Below are positions 1-9,142 of a stretch of DNA of 64,000 nucleotides, piece by piece. The notes below the pieces were generated by a model that was not told the origin of the DNA, ran no database searches, and saw nothing but the letters and a program-made list of their open reading frames with translations. Source of the DNA: Photorhabdus laumondii subsp. laumondii (GTDB taxonomy: Bacteria; Pseudomonadota; Gammaproteobacteria; Enterobacterales; Enterobacteriaceae); NCBI RefSeq assembly GCF_003343245.1, contig NZ_CP024901.1:620001-684000 (forward strand), given 5' to 3'. Each line of letters begins with the position of its first letter. The first letter of the stretch is position 1. The position numbers and the translations under genes were made by a program.

Positions 1-240
1 TTCCGTGCCTTCAAGAACGACTCGCGTAATGGGAAAGCAGGGCGTATCGACGGGAAATGTAGAAGGTACTGCTGTTTCAGGAACAGACAGACGAATATCC
101 GCCGGTGGCGGCGCTAATTGGGCTTCCAGTGCTTTCTGCCGTTCTTGTTGATGAATGAGTTGCTGATCTGATATTTCGGCGGCTTTAACATCGGTAGTAA
201 CAATAAGAAAGCTAGTAAAAATAATAACCTTTTTTTTCAT
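1..240 (-). CDS. Two-partner secretion outer-membrane transporter (ShlB/FhaC/HecB family), N-terminal part, cut by window edge
   Basis: The minus strand reads 80 open codons from an ATG at 240 to the window edge without a stop. Residues 1-20 look like a Sec signal peptide (MKKKVIIF... ending VKA-AE). A Gln/Glu-rich segment (HQQERQKALEAQL), a Pro-rich linker (PPPADIRL) and the start of a POTRA-like segment (PCFPITRVVLEG) follow. This order is typical of TpsB proteins, which export a large TpsA exoprotein such as a haemolysin across the outer membrane. In Photorhabdus the matching pair is phlB/phlA; that name is an inference. The beta-barrel and the TpsA partner would lie outside the window. 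Confidence 0.72.
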   Translation of the reverse strand, partial: MKKKVIIFTSFLIVTTDVKAAEISDQQLIHQQERQKALEAQLAPPPADIRLSVPETAVPSTFPVDTPCFPITRVVLEGTE

Positions 241-710
241 TATTCTTTGGCATCCCGCACGCGTCATATAATTTTTGGGGCGCTATTAGTCATTAATTTG
301 ACTTAATAATCAATATGTGGATTTACCTAGTGATATAATTGAAAAATATGGCTTGTTTTAAATTTCTAATAAAAACAAATAGATATATTTTTATTTGAAA
401 ATGAGCAAGAGTGAAAAATGCGTTGTTAATTAATGAGTTATGTAACTAATGTCAGGTATTTTTGATTTAATTCTATATATTGATAAATATGTGATATATG
501 TCACTAAGAATATTATTATGTAATTAAAGTTAAAGTAACTGAATAAACTATTACTTTATTTATTAAATAATGGGCGAGCTTGTTTCTCTCAGTTAAGATT
601 GATGATTTTTTATTAGTTACAGCGTGTTTATTCAGCCATGAAATGTCTTGGTAAAGGGGGCTGAGGCCCTGGAAATGATTGAATGCTCCGAGCCATGCCC
701 TAATTCCATC
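241..710. other. AT-rich intergenic region
   Basis: About 470 bases of very AT-rich DNA lie between the TpsB start and the first ERIC element. I see no gene, RNA or clear terminator. It must contain the promoter of the minus-strand TpsB gene, but no box stands out. Confidence 0.5.
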
Positions 711-837
711 TATACCCTTCATCTTTCAAGCTGCTGCTTTGTTGGCTGCGTTCACTTACCCCAGTCACATAGTTATCTATGCTCCTGGGGATGCGTTCTC
801 TTGCCGCCGCACTGCAACTTGAAATCTATTGGGTATA
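711..837 (+). repeat. ERIC element (copy 1, tandem pair)
   Basis: 127-bp imperfect palindrome bounded by TATA at both ends, with the ERIC core (TTGTTGGCTGC, then CACATAGTTATCTATGCTCC). Here '+' means the copy starts with TATACCC followed by the CATCTTTCAAG arm. This copy is more diverged than the others in the window (CTTCATC, CTGCTGC, CCTGGGGATGCG). Its terminal TA is shared with the next copy. Confidence 0.93.
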
Positions 838-962
838 TACCCGTCATCTTTCAAGTTGCCTCTTTGTTGGCTGCACTCGCTCACCCCGGTCACATAGTTA
901 TCTATGCTCCCGGGGATTCACTCCCTTGCCGCCGCGATGCATCTTGAAATCCATAAGGTATA
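836..962 (+). repeat. ERIC element (copy 2, tandem pair)
   Basis: 127-bp ERIC that begins in the last TA of copy 1 (836-837), so the two are head-to-tail with a shared dinucleotide. The sequence is closer to the other copies in the window than copy 1 is. Confidence 0.95.
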
Positions 963-1003
963 TTGATTTCGATATCAAAATGATTTAGTAAGAAATTTTC
1001 GCT

Positions 1004-1648
1004 TTATTTCTCTTCTTCTCCATTTGCACTTGATTTACTGTTGGCTGTCAGTAAATAAGGCGATTGTTGCCATCGACTTGGTGTTAATTGCAATAGGTTA
1101 TGTGCCAGAATAAAACCAATTGCTAAAGCGAGTAAGATCATGATCCGGAGTAAGTTAGTTGTGTTATCCACCTGCTTGGACTCAGTTGCCAATTTGTGGG
1201 TATCCAGCGTCAGGCGCAGAAAGCCTTTTGGCTCATCTTTTCCTGGGATGGGGACGACTATCTGGTAGTTAAAATAGCTGCCCGCTTTTTTACCATCCAA
1301 AGATAGACGATCCCGCACCGAGACGTTTTCTCCGCTATGGGCAACCTGTGTCCCATTGTTAAGATAAACACTGGCATCAAGTATGCGGCTGTTTGTCGTC
1401 AGATGATGCAAATTAGCCAGTATCCGCTCATTATTAAGATCTTTGCTGCCACTCTCCATATAATCAGATAAGCTGAATGCGACTTGTTTTGCCAAGGTTT
1501 TTGCCAATTCCTCAAATTGATCCATCTGGGCTTGTTGGTGAGAACGGCTGAAATAAGAAACGCCCTGCATTAGAAATACTAATAAAGCAATGCAAATCAA
1601 GATAATAGCTGTTTTATGCAGTCGGAATTTTAATTTAGCTTTGATCAT
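1004..1648 (-). CDS. smp: Smp/YtjB-type membrane protein
   Basis: A 214-residue inner-membrane protein similar throughout to E. coli Smp (YtjB), whose function is not firmly known. It has a short basic N-terminus (MIKAKLKFRLHKT), a membrane helix at about residues 14-34, a periplasmic domain with the recognisable segment VRDRLSLDGKKAG, a second helix at about 165-185 and the tail RWQQSPYLLTA. The start at 1648 matches the E. coli N-terminus; the open frame extends 24 codons further but that part has no family similarity. It is divergent from serB, as in E. coli. Confidence 0.88.
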   Translation of the reverse strand: MIKAKLKFRLHKTAIILICIALLVFLMQGVSYFSRSHQQAQMDQFEELAKTLAKQVAFSLSDYMESGSKDLNNERILANLHHLTTNSRILDASVYLNNGTQVAHSGENVSVRDRLSLDGKKAGSYFNYQIVVPIPGKDEPKGFLRLTLDTHKLATESKQVDNTTNLLRIMILLALAIGFILAHNLLQLTPSRWQQSPYLLTANSKSSANGEEEK

Positions 1649-1763
1649 CGTTATCTCTTCCAAGCTTTGGTCAACGCAATGTTGCCAGATGCAGTACAGA
1701 GAGGATAGTTTGAAGCGCAATTTTTTGCTGTCAAATCATGTGGGATTACAGGAGTAGGGATTA

Positions 1764-2741
1764 ATGTCTAATAACCTGGCTTATCACTATTTGCCGGAAG
1801 AGGTCCATAAGTGGCCGGGATTACCACTTTCGTTAAGTGGTGAAGAAGTGATGCCGTTGGATTACCGAGCGGGTGACAGTGGTTGGTTGATATATGGCCG
1901 TGGCCTGGATAAACAACGTATTAGTAATTTTCAACATCGGCTTGGCGCTGCTATTGTCATCGTTTCTTCATGGCGTATTGATGATTATCAGGTAGTACGT
2001 ATTGCCGGAAATTTGACTGCTCGTATTAAACGGCTAGCTGATGAGTGTCGGTTAGATGTGGTTCCCTTGGGGCAGATCCCACGGTTGCGGTCACCAGGTT
2101 TGCTGGTGATGGATATGGATTCAACAGCAATTCAAATTGAATGTATTGATGAAATTGCCCGTTTGGCTGGCGTAGGTGACAAAGTGGCCGAAATTACTGA
2201 GCGGGCAATGCAAGGAGAGTTGGATTTTTCTGATAGTCTGCGAGAGCGAGTTGCTCAGTTGGCAGGGGCTGATGCTGATATTCTGCGACAGGTTGTAGAA
2301 AATTTACCACTTATGCCGGGGCTGACCAGTCTGGTGCGTAAGTTACAATCCTTTGATTGGCATGTGGCCATCGCATCGGGTGGTTTTACCTATTTTGCTG
2401 ACCATTTACGCCAGAATTTACGTTTGGTGGCTGCGGTAGCTAATCAGTTAGAAGTCAAAAATAGTCAGTTGACAGGTAAGGTTATAGGGCCCGTTGTTGA
2501 TGCTAAATATAAGGCTGCTACATTGGTGAAATTGGCGAAAAAACTGGATATCCCATTGGAGCAAACTGTCGCGATTGGTGACGGCGCTAATGACTTGAAG
2601 ATGATCCGCAAAGCAGGGTTAGGTATCGCTTACCATGCCAAGCCGAAAGTGTATGCACAGTCGAAAGTGACCATTCGTCATGCTGATCTCATGGGAGTAT
2701 TGTGTGTGTTAAGTGGTGGTCTCAAACACGAAGAACGTTAA
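1764..2741 (+). CDS. serB: Phosphoserine phosphatase
   Basis: SerB dephosphorylates O-phosphoserine in the last step of serine synthesis; it is cytoplasmic and Mg-dependent. The 325 residues compare with 322 in E. coli. The HAD nucleophile motif DMDST (D117, D119) is present, as are IASGGFTYF (motif II region) and GDGANDLKM near residue 270 (motif IV metal ligands). The N-terminal 100 residues are the usual regulatory extension. It is first in the serB-radA-nadR cluster; an ERIC starts directly after its stop codon. Confidence 0.97.
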   Translation: MSNNLAYHYLPEEVHKWPGLPLSLSGEEVMPLDYRAGDSGWLIYGRGLDKQRISNFQHRLGAAIVIVSSWRIDDYQVVRIAGNLTARIKRLADECRLDVVPLGQIPRLRSPGLLVMDMDSTAIQIECIDEIARLAGVGDKVAEITERAMQGELDFSDSLRERVAQLAGADADILRQVVENLPLMPGLTSLVRKLQSFDWHVAIASGGFTYFADHLRQNLRLVAAVANQLEVKNSQLTGKVIGPVVDAKYKAATLVKLAKKLDIPLEQTVAIGDGANDLKMIRKAGLGIAYHAKPKVYAQSKVTIRHADLMGVLCVLSGGLKHEER

Positions 2742-2868
2742 TATACCCTATGGATTTCAAGATGCATCGCGACGGCAAGGGAGTGAATCCCCGGGAGCAT
2801 AGCGAACGATGTGACCGGGGTGAGCGAGTGCAGCCAACAAAGAGGCAACTTGAAAGATGACGGGTATA
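2742..2868 (-). repeat. ERIC element (copy 3) between serB and radA
   Basis: 127-bp ERIC in reverse orientation (starts TATACCCTATGGATTTCAAG, ends GATGACGGGTATA). It begins one base after the serB stop and ends about 10 bases before the radA ribosome-binding site, so any serB-radA transcript must carry it as a long hairpin. Confidence 0.96.
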
Positions 2869-2887
2869 AAGTTTTTAGGAGTGCAGA

Positions 2888-4270
2888 GTGGCTAAAGCAG
2901 TAAAGCGGGCATTTGTCTGTAATGAGTGTGGGGCGGATTATCCGCGCTGGCAGGGGCAATGTAGTGCGTGTCATGCTTGGAATACCATTACGGAGGTGCG
3001 CTTAGCCGCAGCACCTTCCTCCCGTAATGAGCGGCTCAGTGGTTATGCGGGAGATGCTGGTGTCAGTAGGGTTCAGAAATTATCAGAGATCAGTCTGGAA
3101 GAACTTCCTCGTTTTTCTACCGGGTTTAAAGAGTTCGATCGGGTGCTTGGCGGTGGTGTTGTTCCCGGTAGTGCGATTCTGATTGGTGGTAATCCGGGAG
3201 CAGGGAAAAGTACCTTATTGTTGCAGACGATGTGTCAGTTGTCTGCACAGATGAAAACTTTATATGTCACTGGGGAAGAGTCGTTACAGCAGGTGGCAAT
3301 GCGTGCGCACCGGTTGGGATTGCCGGCTGATAATCTGAATATGTTGTCAGAAACCAGTATTGAACAAATTTGTCTGATTGCGGAGCAGGAACAGCCAAAG
3401 TTGATGGTGATTGACTCCATTCAAGTGATGCATATGGCAGATATTCAATCTTCGCCGGGGAGTGTTGCTCAGGTCAGAGAGACGGCCGCTTATCTTACTC
3501 GGTTTGCTAAGACTCGTGGTGTTGCCATTGTTATGGTTGGTCATGTGACCAAAGATGGCTCGTTGGCGGGTCCGAAGGTGTTGGAACACTGTATTGACTG
3601 CTCTGTGATGCTTGATGGTGAAGCGGATTCCCGCTTTCGCACTTTACGCAGTCATAAAAATCGGTTTGGGGCCGTTAATGAGCTTGGCGTATTCGCTATG
3701 ACAGAACAAGGATTGCGTGAGGTTAGTAACCCATCAGCGATTTTCCTGAGCCGTGGTGATGAAGTTACCGCTGGCAGTTCTGTCATGGTGGTGTGGGAAG
3801 GGACTCGTCCTCTGTTGGTCGAGATTCAAGCGCTGGTGGATCATTCTATGATGACCAATCCACGGCGGGTGGCTGTGGGTTTGGAGCAAAACCGGTTGGC
3901 TATTTTGTTGGCTGTCCTTCATCGTCATGGTGGTTTGCAAATGTCCGATCAGGATGTGTTTGTGAATGTTGTGGGGGGAGTTAAAGTTGCGGAAACCAGC
4001 GCGGATCTCGCTTTACTGCTCTCTTTAGTCTCCAGTTTTCGGGATCGGCCGTTACCCCGTGATTTGGTTGTATTTGGAGAGGTGGGACTGGCAGGGGAAA
4101 TCCGTCCTGTGCCCAGTGGACAGGAGCGTATATCCGAAGCCGCTAAACATGGTTTTAAACGGGCGATAGTCCCTTATGCCAATATGCCGAAAAAAGCGCT
4201 GCCAGGGATGGAAGTTTTTGGTGTGAAAAAGTTGGCGGATGCGTTATCTGTTATGGATGATTTTGATTAA
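2888..4270 (+). CDS. radA: DNA repair ATPase RadA
   Basis: RadA processes recombination intermediates and helps branch migration. The 460 residues equal the family length. An N-terminal zinc finger (C11, C14, C25, C28), a RecA-like core with Walker A GGNPGAGKST near residues 99-108, the RadA-specific KNRFG motif near 257 and a C-terminal Lon-protease-like domain are all present. The start is GTG at 2888, with AGGAG at 2877-2881 as ribosome-binding site; the protein then begins MAKAVKRAFVC as in relatives. nadR follows after 13 bases. Confidence 0.97.
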   Translation: MAKAVKRAFVCNECGADYPRWQGQCSACHAWNTITEVRLAAAPSSRNERLSGYAGDAGVSRVQKLSEISLEELPRFSTGFKEFDRVLGGGVVPGSAILIGGNPGAGKSTLLLQTMCQLSAQMKTLYVTGEESLQQVAMRAHRLGLPADNLNMLSETSIEQICLIAEQEQPKLMVIDSIQVMHMADIQSSPGSVAQVRETAAYLTRFAKTRGVAIVMVGHVTKDGSLAGPKVLEHCIDCSVMLDGEADSRFRTLRSHKNRFGAVNELGVFAMTEQGLREVSNPSAIFLSRGDEVTAGSSVMVVWEGTRPLLVEIQALVDHSMMTNPRRVAVGLEQNRLAILLAVLHRHGGLQMSDQDVFVNVVGGVKVAETSADLALLLSLVSSFRDRPLPRDLVVFGEVGLAGEIRPVPSGQERISEAAKHGFKRAIVPYANMPKKALPGMEVFGVKKLADALSVMDDFD

Positions 4271-4283
4271 ACAGGGAGGAGAT

Positions 4284-5519
4284 ATGGGGCAATTTGACTA
4301 CCTTAAAGAAGCGATTAAACAGACAGGTTATACGTTGCAACAGGTTGCCGATGCAAGTGGTATGACCAAAGGTTATCTTAGCCAATTAATTAATGACAAA
4401 ATTAAAAGTCCTAGTGCCCAAAAACTGGCGGCGCTCCATCACTATCTGAGGTTGCAATATCCTGTGCAAAATAAAACTGTTGGAGTGGTATTCGGCAAAT
4501 TCTATCCATTGCATACTGGGCATATCTATCTGATTCAACGGGCCTGTAGTCAGGTGGATGAGTTGCATATTATCCTTTGCCATGATGAGCCTAGAGATCG
4601 GGAGCTATTTATGAGTAGTTCCATGTCTCAGCAACCCACGGTGAGTGATCGCTTGCGCTGGTTGCTTCAAACATTTAAGTATCAGAAAAATATTCATATT
4701 CACTCTTTTGATGAACAGGGAATTGAACCCTATCCACATGGTTGGGATGTGTGGAGTGATGGCATGAAAGCCTTTATGTCAAAGAAAGGCATTCATCCCA
4801 CTTATATATATTCCAGCGAAACTCAGGATTCTCCCCGATATAAAGAGCATTTAGGAATTGAGACAATTCTTATCGATCCACAACGTTCGTTTATGAAAAT
4901 CAGTGGTCGGCATATTCGCCAAGATCCATTCCGTCATTGGGAATATATTCCTACCGAAGTGAAACCTTTCTTTGTTCGTACCGTAGCGATTCTTGGTGGA
5001 GAATCTAGTGGTAAATCTACATTAGTTAACAAATTGGCAAATATTTTTAATACGACAAGTGCTTGGGAATATGGTCGTGATTATGTTTTTTCTCATCTGG
5101 GGGGAGATGAGATGGCGCTACAATATTCGGACTATGACAAGATTGCATTGGGACAAGCCCAATATATTGATTTTGCCGTAAAATATGCGAATAAGGTTAC
5201 ATTTATCGATACCGATTTTGTCACTACCCAAGCATTCTGTAAGCGATATGAAGGACGTGAACACCCGTTTGTTCAGGCATTAATTGATGAATACCGATTT
5301 GATTTGGTCATTCTACTGGAAAACAACACTCCTTGGGTTGCTGACGGTTTGCGTAGCCTTGGCAGCGAGCAGGATCGTAAAGCGTTTCAGCAACTGCTGG
5401 AGGATATGCTGAAAAGTAATAATATTGAATATGTCAATGTGGATTCACCCGATTATGATCAGCGTTTCCTACGTTGTATTGAGCTCATTCAGCAACTTTT
5501 AGCGGCTAATCCTAAATGA
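4284..5519 (+). CDS. nadR: Trifunctional NAD regulator NadR
   Basis: NadR represses NAD synthesis genes, adenylates NMN and phosphorylates nicotinamide riboside. The 411 residues compare with 410 in E. coli. Visible parts are an N-terminal helix-turn-helix (VADASGMTKGYLSQLINDK), the nucleotidyltransferase motif GKFYPLHTGHIYLI near residue 70 and the kinase P-loop GGESSGKST near residue 238. I chose ATG at 4284 because GGAGGAG precedes it and MGQFDYLK matches the family start; an upstream ATG at 4239 lies inside radA. Confidence 0.96.
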   Translation: MGQFDYLKEAIKQTGYTLQQVADASGMTKGYLSQLINDKIKSPSAQKLAALHHYLRLQYPVQNKTVGVVFGKFYPLHTGHIYLIQRACSQVDELHIILCHDEPRDRELFMSSSMSQQPTVSDRLRWLLQTFKYQKNIHIHSFDEQGIEPYPHGWDVWSDGMKAFMSKKGIHPTYIYSSETQDSPRYKEHLGIETILIDPQRSFMKISGRHIRQDPFRHWEYIPTEVKPFFVRTVAILGGESSGKSTLVNKLANIFNTTSAWEYGRDYVFSHLGGDEMALQYSDYDKIALGQAQYIDFAVKYANKVTFIDTDFVTTQAFCKRYEGREHPFVQALIDEYRFDLVILLENNTPWVADGLRSLGSEQDRKAFQQLLEDMLKSNNIEYVNVDSPDYDQRFLRCIELIQQLLAANPK

Positions 5520-6193
5520 CACGTCAGTTGAATCGTTTATAATTAGATTTGTATATAATATTTTATATAATAAATTAGTAAATATATATCTAATCACAAT
5601 ATGCATTGTGGCTGGATATTTTTATTTTCTGTAAGTAATAAAATATATAACGGCTATTAATATTTTTGATACTTCTATTGATTATTTATTTCTTGAATAA
5701 AAACAAAATTAATAATTAAATACTTCCCTGTTGATTTTTAAATAAAAGTTTTTGTGTTTTTGATTGGTTGGGGAATAATGGGAGGCTGGTTTTTTATTAA
5801 TAATTTAATGTTCAAAGTATCATTGTTATGATGGTAATTAAATATTAATTTTAACATGTTGTTATGATATTAAGGTGTTTTTATCTATAAAAAATTATTT
5901 GTCTGATGTTATTTTTTTATTTGTACTAACAAGATAATGGCCTGTTGCTAATGAGTGGTTGATAGGAATGGGTTGATCTTGTTTAGTAAAATTTTGATTT
6001 TAGCATGCAGATAGTCATTTGAAATAGTCACTGGTAGAAATATTGATATACTTTCAATTGAGATATTTCTTATATGATTTTCCCTCGTTTGTGTAATCTT
6101 ATAATGATGAATATCTGTATTTTTACGGATTGCTCTGGCTGTAAGAGTTACTGATAATGCCAGATTTCTTACACTATTAATTATGCTGAGATA
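5520..6193. other. AT-rich intergenic region after nadR
   Basis: About 670 bases of strongly AT-rich DNA with homopolymer tracts and frequent stops in all frames. An 86-codon minus-strand frame (5948-6208) overlaps the next gene antisense and has no ribosome-binding site or family resemblance. I call nothing here. It may be decayed DNA associated with the orphan ABC gene downstream. Confidence 0.45.
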
Positions 6194-6940
6194 ATGAATT
6201 TGAATCAAATCGCTACGATTGAAGCCATTGATATTTCATATGGTTTTTCGAACAGTAAAGCTAACCAGAAAACGATTTCAGACATCACTCTTTCTATTTT
6301 TCCAGGTGAATTTACTTTGATTAATGGGGATCTCTGTTCAGGAAAAAGTACTTTACTGGCAATGATTTCTGGGTTATTGCCTCTCGATGGAGGAAAAATA
6401 TTAATTGCTGATAACGAGTTGGGGAGGCTGAATAACTTCGAGTTAGATAGATTCCATTTGATGAATTGTGGTTTTATCTTTCAAAGAATTAATTTATCTA
6501 ATGAACTTACGGTCTTGGATAATTTGCTATTATCTCTCTCTTGTGGAATCACGACTTCTCATCAGGAAGCAATAGTCAGAGCAACTAAGGCACTCAATAT
6601 TGTTGGCCTGAAACACAAGAAAGATATATATCCCAAGGAATTGCGTGATAATGAAAAACAACGGCTGGCAATAGCCAGTGCCATTGTGAAAAGCCCTCGG
6701 TATTTGTTTGCTGACGAGCCAACCCGTCATCTTAATAATTATGACTGTCAAACAGCTATTGATATCTTAGGTTTTATTGCTCATAACCAAAGAGGTACGG
6801 TTGTTGTGGCTTCACAGGATAATAGGCTTATCAAACATGCCGATCGTATTATTACTTTGAAAGGAGGAAAGATTATCCATGATACGTATCTTACACATAA
6901 CATAATGAATAAGACTATGAGTTTATATCTAAATAATTGA
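6194..6940 (+). CDS. Orphan ABC-type ATPase with degenerate motifs (LolD/MacB-like)
   Basis: A 248-residue ABC nucleotide-binding protein of the LolD/MacB/DevA type, which normally powers a FtsX-like permease. Walker A (GDLCSGKST, residues 45-53), the Q-loop region (FIFQRINL) and Walker B (YLFADEPT, about 168-175) are intact. The signature LSGGQ is replaced by LRDNE (150-154), the D-loop reads HLNNYD, and the switch histidine is replaced by Gln in VASQDN. No permease gene is adjacent. The gene is AT-rich compared with its neighbours and has only a weak ribosome-binding site. It may be a decaying or non-transport ABC protein; the substrate is unknown. Confidence 0.75.
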   Translation: MNLNQIATIEAIDISYGFSNSKANQKTISDITLSIFPGEFTLINGDLCSGKSTLLAMISGLLPLDGGKILIADNELGRLNNFELDRFHLMNCGFIFQRINLSNELTVLDNLLLSLSCGITTSHQEAIVRATKALNIVGLKHKKDIYPKELRDNEKQRLAIASAIVKSPRYLFADEPTRHLNNYDCQTAIDILGFIAHNQRGTVVVASQDNRLIKHADRIITLKGGKIIHDTYLTHNIMNKTMSLYLNN

Positions 6941-6978
6941 GTGGAAAACGGCCTGTTGCCAGGCCATTTTCAATATGA

Positions 6979-8646
6979 TTATTTGCTGATTCTCTTATAT
7001 TTAATGCGATGCGGTTCCAGTGCTTCTGCTCCGAGAGTCCGCTTCTTATAGTCTTCGTATTCACTAAAGTTACCTTCAAAGAAAGTGACTTTACCTTCAT
7101 CTTGATAATCAATGATGTGGGTTGCGATACGATCAAGGAACCAACGATCATGGGAAATAACCATTGCACAACCTGGGAACTCCAGCAAGGCGTTTTCCAG
7201 TGCGCGCAAAGTTTCAATGTCCAGGTCGTTGGTTGGTTCATCGAGCAACAGCATGTTACCGCCGACTTGCAGCAGTTTAGCCAAATGCAGTCGTCCTCTT
7301 TCACCACCAGACAATTCACCGACACGTTTACCTTGATCAATACCTTTGAAGTTAAAACGGCCAACATAGGCACGACTTGGTAGCTCAAAATTACCGATAC
7401 GCATGATATCTTGGCCGCCGGAGATCTCTTCCCAAACGGTTTTCTTATCATCCATGTTGTCACGGAACTGATCGACAGAAGCGAGTTTGACGGTTTCACC
7501 TAATGTGATGGTGCCGGAATCGGGTTGTTCCTGGTTGGAGATCATACGGAACAGGGTAGATTTACCTGCACCGTTAGGCCCGATAATCCCGACAATCGCT
7601 CCTTTAGGCAGAGAGAAGTTCAGATTATCAATCAGAACCCGGTCGCCATAGGATTTGGTTAGATTTTCCACTTCCAGAATTTTGTCGCCCAGGCGTGGCC
7701 CAGGTGGAATGAACAGCTCGCTGGTTTCGTTACGTTTCTGGTATTCAACGCTATTTAATTCTTCAAAACGGGCCAGACGTGCTTTACCTTTTGCCTGACG
7801 GCCTTTCGGATTTTGGCGAACCCATTCCAGCTCTTTCTCAATGGATTTACGGCGTGCAGCTTCTGTTGCGGCTTCTTGAGCCAGACGAGCATCTTTCTGT
7901 TCCAGCCATGAAGAGTAGTTACCTTCCCACGGAATGCCTTCACCACGATCAAGTTCCAGAATCCAGCCAGCAACGTTATCAAGGAAGTAACGGTCGTGGG
8001 TAATTGCAACCACGGTACCTTCGTAATTGTGCAGGAAGCGTTCTAGCCAAGCGACAGATTCGGCGTCAAGATGGTTAGTGGGTTCGTCCAGTAGCAGCAT
8101 GTCGGGTTTTTCCAGCAGTAAGCGGCAGATTGCCACACGGCGGCGTTCCCCTCCAGAGAGATGCTCGATTTTTGCATCCCACGGCGGCAGACGCAGGGCA
8201 TCAGCGGCACGTTCAAGCTGGTTATCAAGGTTATGACCATCGTGGGATTGAATAATCGCTTCCAGCTCACCTTGCTCTTTAGCCAGTTTGTCAAAATCAG
8301 CATCAGGATCAGCATAGGCTGCGTAAACTTCATCCAAACGGGTCAGCGCGTGTTTTACCTCACTAACGGCTTCTTCCACTGCTTCGCGGACAGTATATTC
8401 AAGGTTTAATTTAGGCTCCTGCGGTAGATAGCCAATTTTAATTCCTGGTTGTGGTCGGGCTTCTCCTTCGATATCGTTATCGATGCCGGCCATAATGCGC
8501 AATAAGGTAGACTTACCGGCGCCATTAAGACCAAGAACCCCAATTTTTGCTCCCGGAAAGAAACTCAAGGAGATATTTTTCAGAATATGGCGCTTCGGGG
8601 GAACAATTTTACCAACCCGATGCATGGTGTAGACATATTGAGCCAC
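6979..8646 (-). CDS. ettA: Energy-dependent translational throttle protein EttA (ABC-F)
   Basis: A soluble ABC-F protein that binds the ribosomal E site and controls entry into elongation according to ATP/ADP. It has two ABC domains with Walker A GLNGAGKST and GPNGAGKST, two LSGGE signatures and Walker B LLLDEPTNHLD / LLLDEPTNDLD, joined by a charged linker (KELEWVRQNPKGRQAKGKARL). I chose the GTG at 8646 (VAQYVYTMHRVGK), which gives 555 residues, the E. coli length, with GAGG upstream. An in-frame ATG at 8700 would add 18 unrelated residues. Confidence 0.95.
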   Translation of the reverse strand: MAQYVYTMHRVGKIVPPKRHILKNISLSFFPGAKIGVLGLNGAGKSTLLRIMAGIDNDIEGEARPQPGIKIGYLPQEPKLNLEYTVREAVEEAVSEVKHALTRLDEVYAAYADPDADFDKLAKEQGELEAIIQSHDGHNLDNQLERAADALRLPPWDAKIEHLSGGERRRVAICRLLLEKPDMLLLDEPTNHLDAESVAWLERFLHNYEGTVVAITHDRYFLDNVAGWILELDRGEGIPWEGNYSSWLEQKDARLAQEAATEAARRKSIEKELEWVRQNPKGRQAKGKARLARFEELNSVEYQKRNETSELFIPPGPRLGDKILEVENLTKSYGDRVLIDNLNFSLPKGAIVGIIGPNGAGKSTLFRMISNQEQPDSGTITLGETVKLASVDQFRDNMDDKKTVWEEISGGQDIMRIGNFELPSRAYVGRFNFKGIDQGKRVGELSGGERGRLHLAKLLQVGGNMLLLDEPTNDLDIETLRALENALLEFPGCAMVISHDRWFLDRIATHIIDYQDEGKVTFFEGNFSEYEDYKKRTLGAEALEPHRIKYKRISK

Positions 8647-8805
8647 GTTGCTATAAGCCTCGCTATCTCTGATGGTGATAATGCCTGTTTTGCGAAGCAA
8701 GTCGCATGGACAGGGCGCGTTGATACCTGATTATATCCGTTTAGGTTGTTGATGTTCATCTGAATATGATTTGTCACAGTTTACCCGATTTAAGTTAATA
8801 AACTC

Positions 8806-8932
8806 TATACCCGTTATCTTTCAAGTTGCCTCTTTGTTGGCTGCGCTCGCTCACCCCGGTCACATAGTTTGCTATGCTCCCGGGGATTCACTCTCTTGCC
8901 GTCGCGATGCATCTTGAAATCCATAGTGTATA
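8806..8932 (+). repeat. ERIC element (copy 4) between ettA and slt
   Basis: 127-bp ERIC, TATACCCGTTATC... to ...CCATAGTGTATA, in the divergent spacer between ettA and slt. Confidence 0.95.
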
Positions 8933-9142
8933 TAACCCAATTGCCCGAATAAGATGATCCTAGGTTGAATTTGTTAAAGTGAATCAATTTATTGGATAAA
9001 AAACTTACCTGTTCTGGATATGTAGTTAGATATTTCATCATAGGGTGAATTAATGTGGTAAGCGGTGGTAATTATATTATTATGCTGTTTATGCATTCGT
9101 AATATTAACCTATTTGATTTGATCTCCGGGAGGAGCGTGATA

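Noticed and set aside
648..988. Two overlapping plus-strand open frames of 99 and 69 codons
   Set aside because: They are read through the tandem ERIC elements; the same peptide (LFVGCTRSPRSHSYLCSRG-like) recurs in every forward ERIC, so it is repeat sequence and not a gene.
5948..6208. 86-codon minus-strand frame
   Set aside because: Antisense to the start of the ABC ATPase gene, AT-rich, no ribosome-binding site and no recognisable family.
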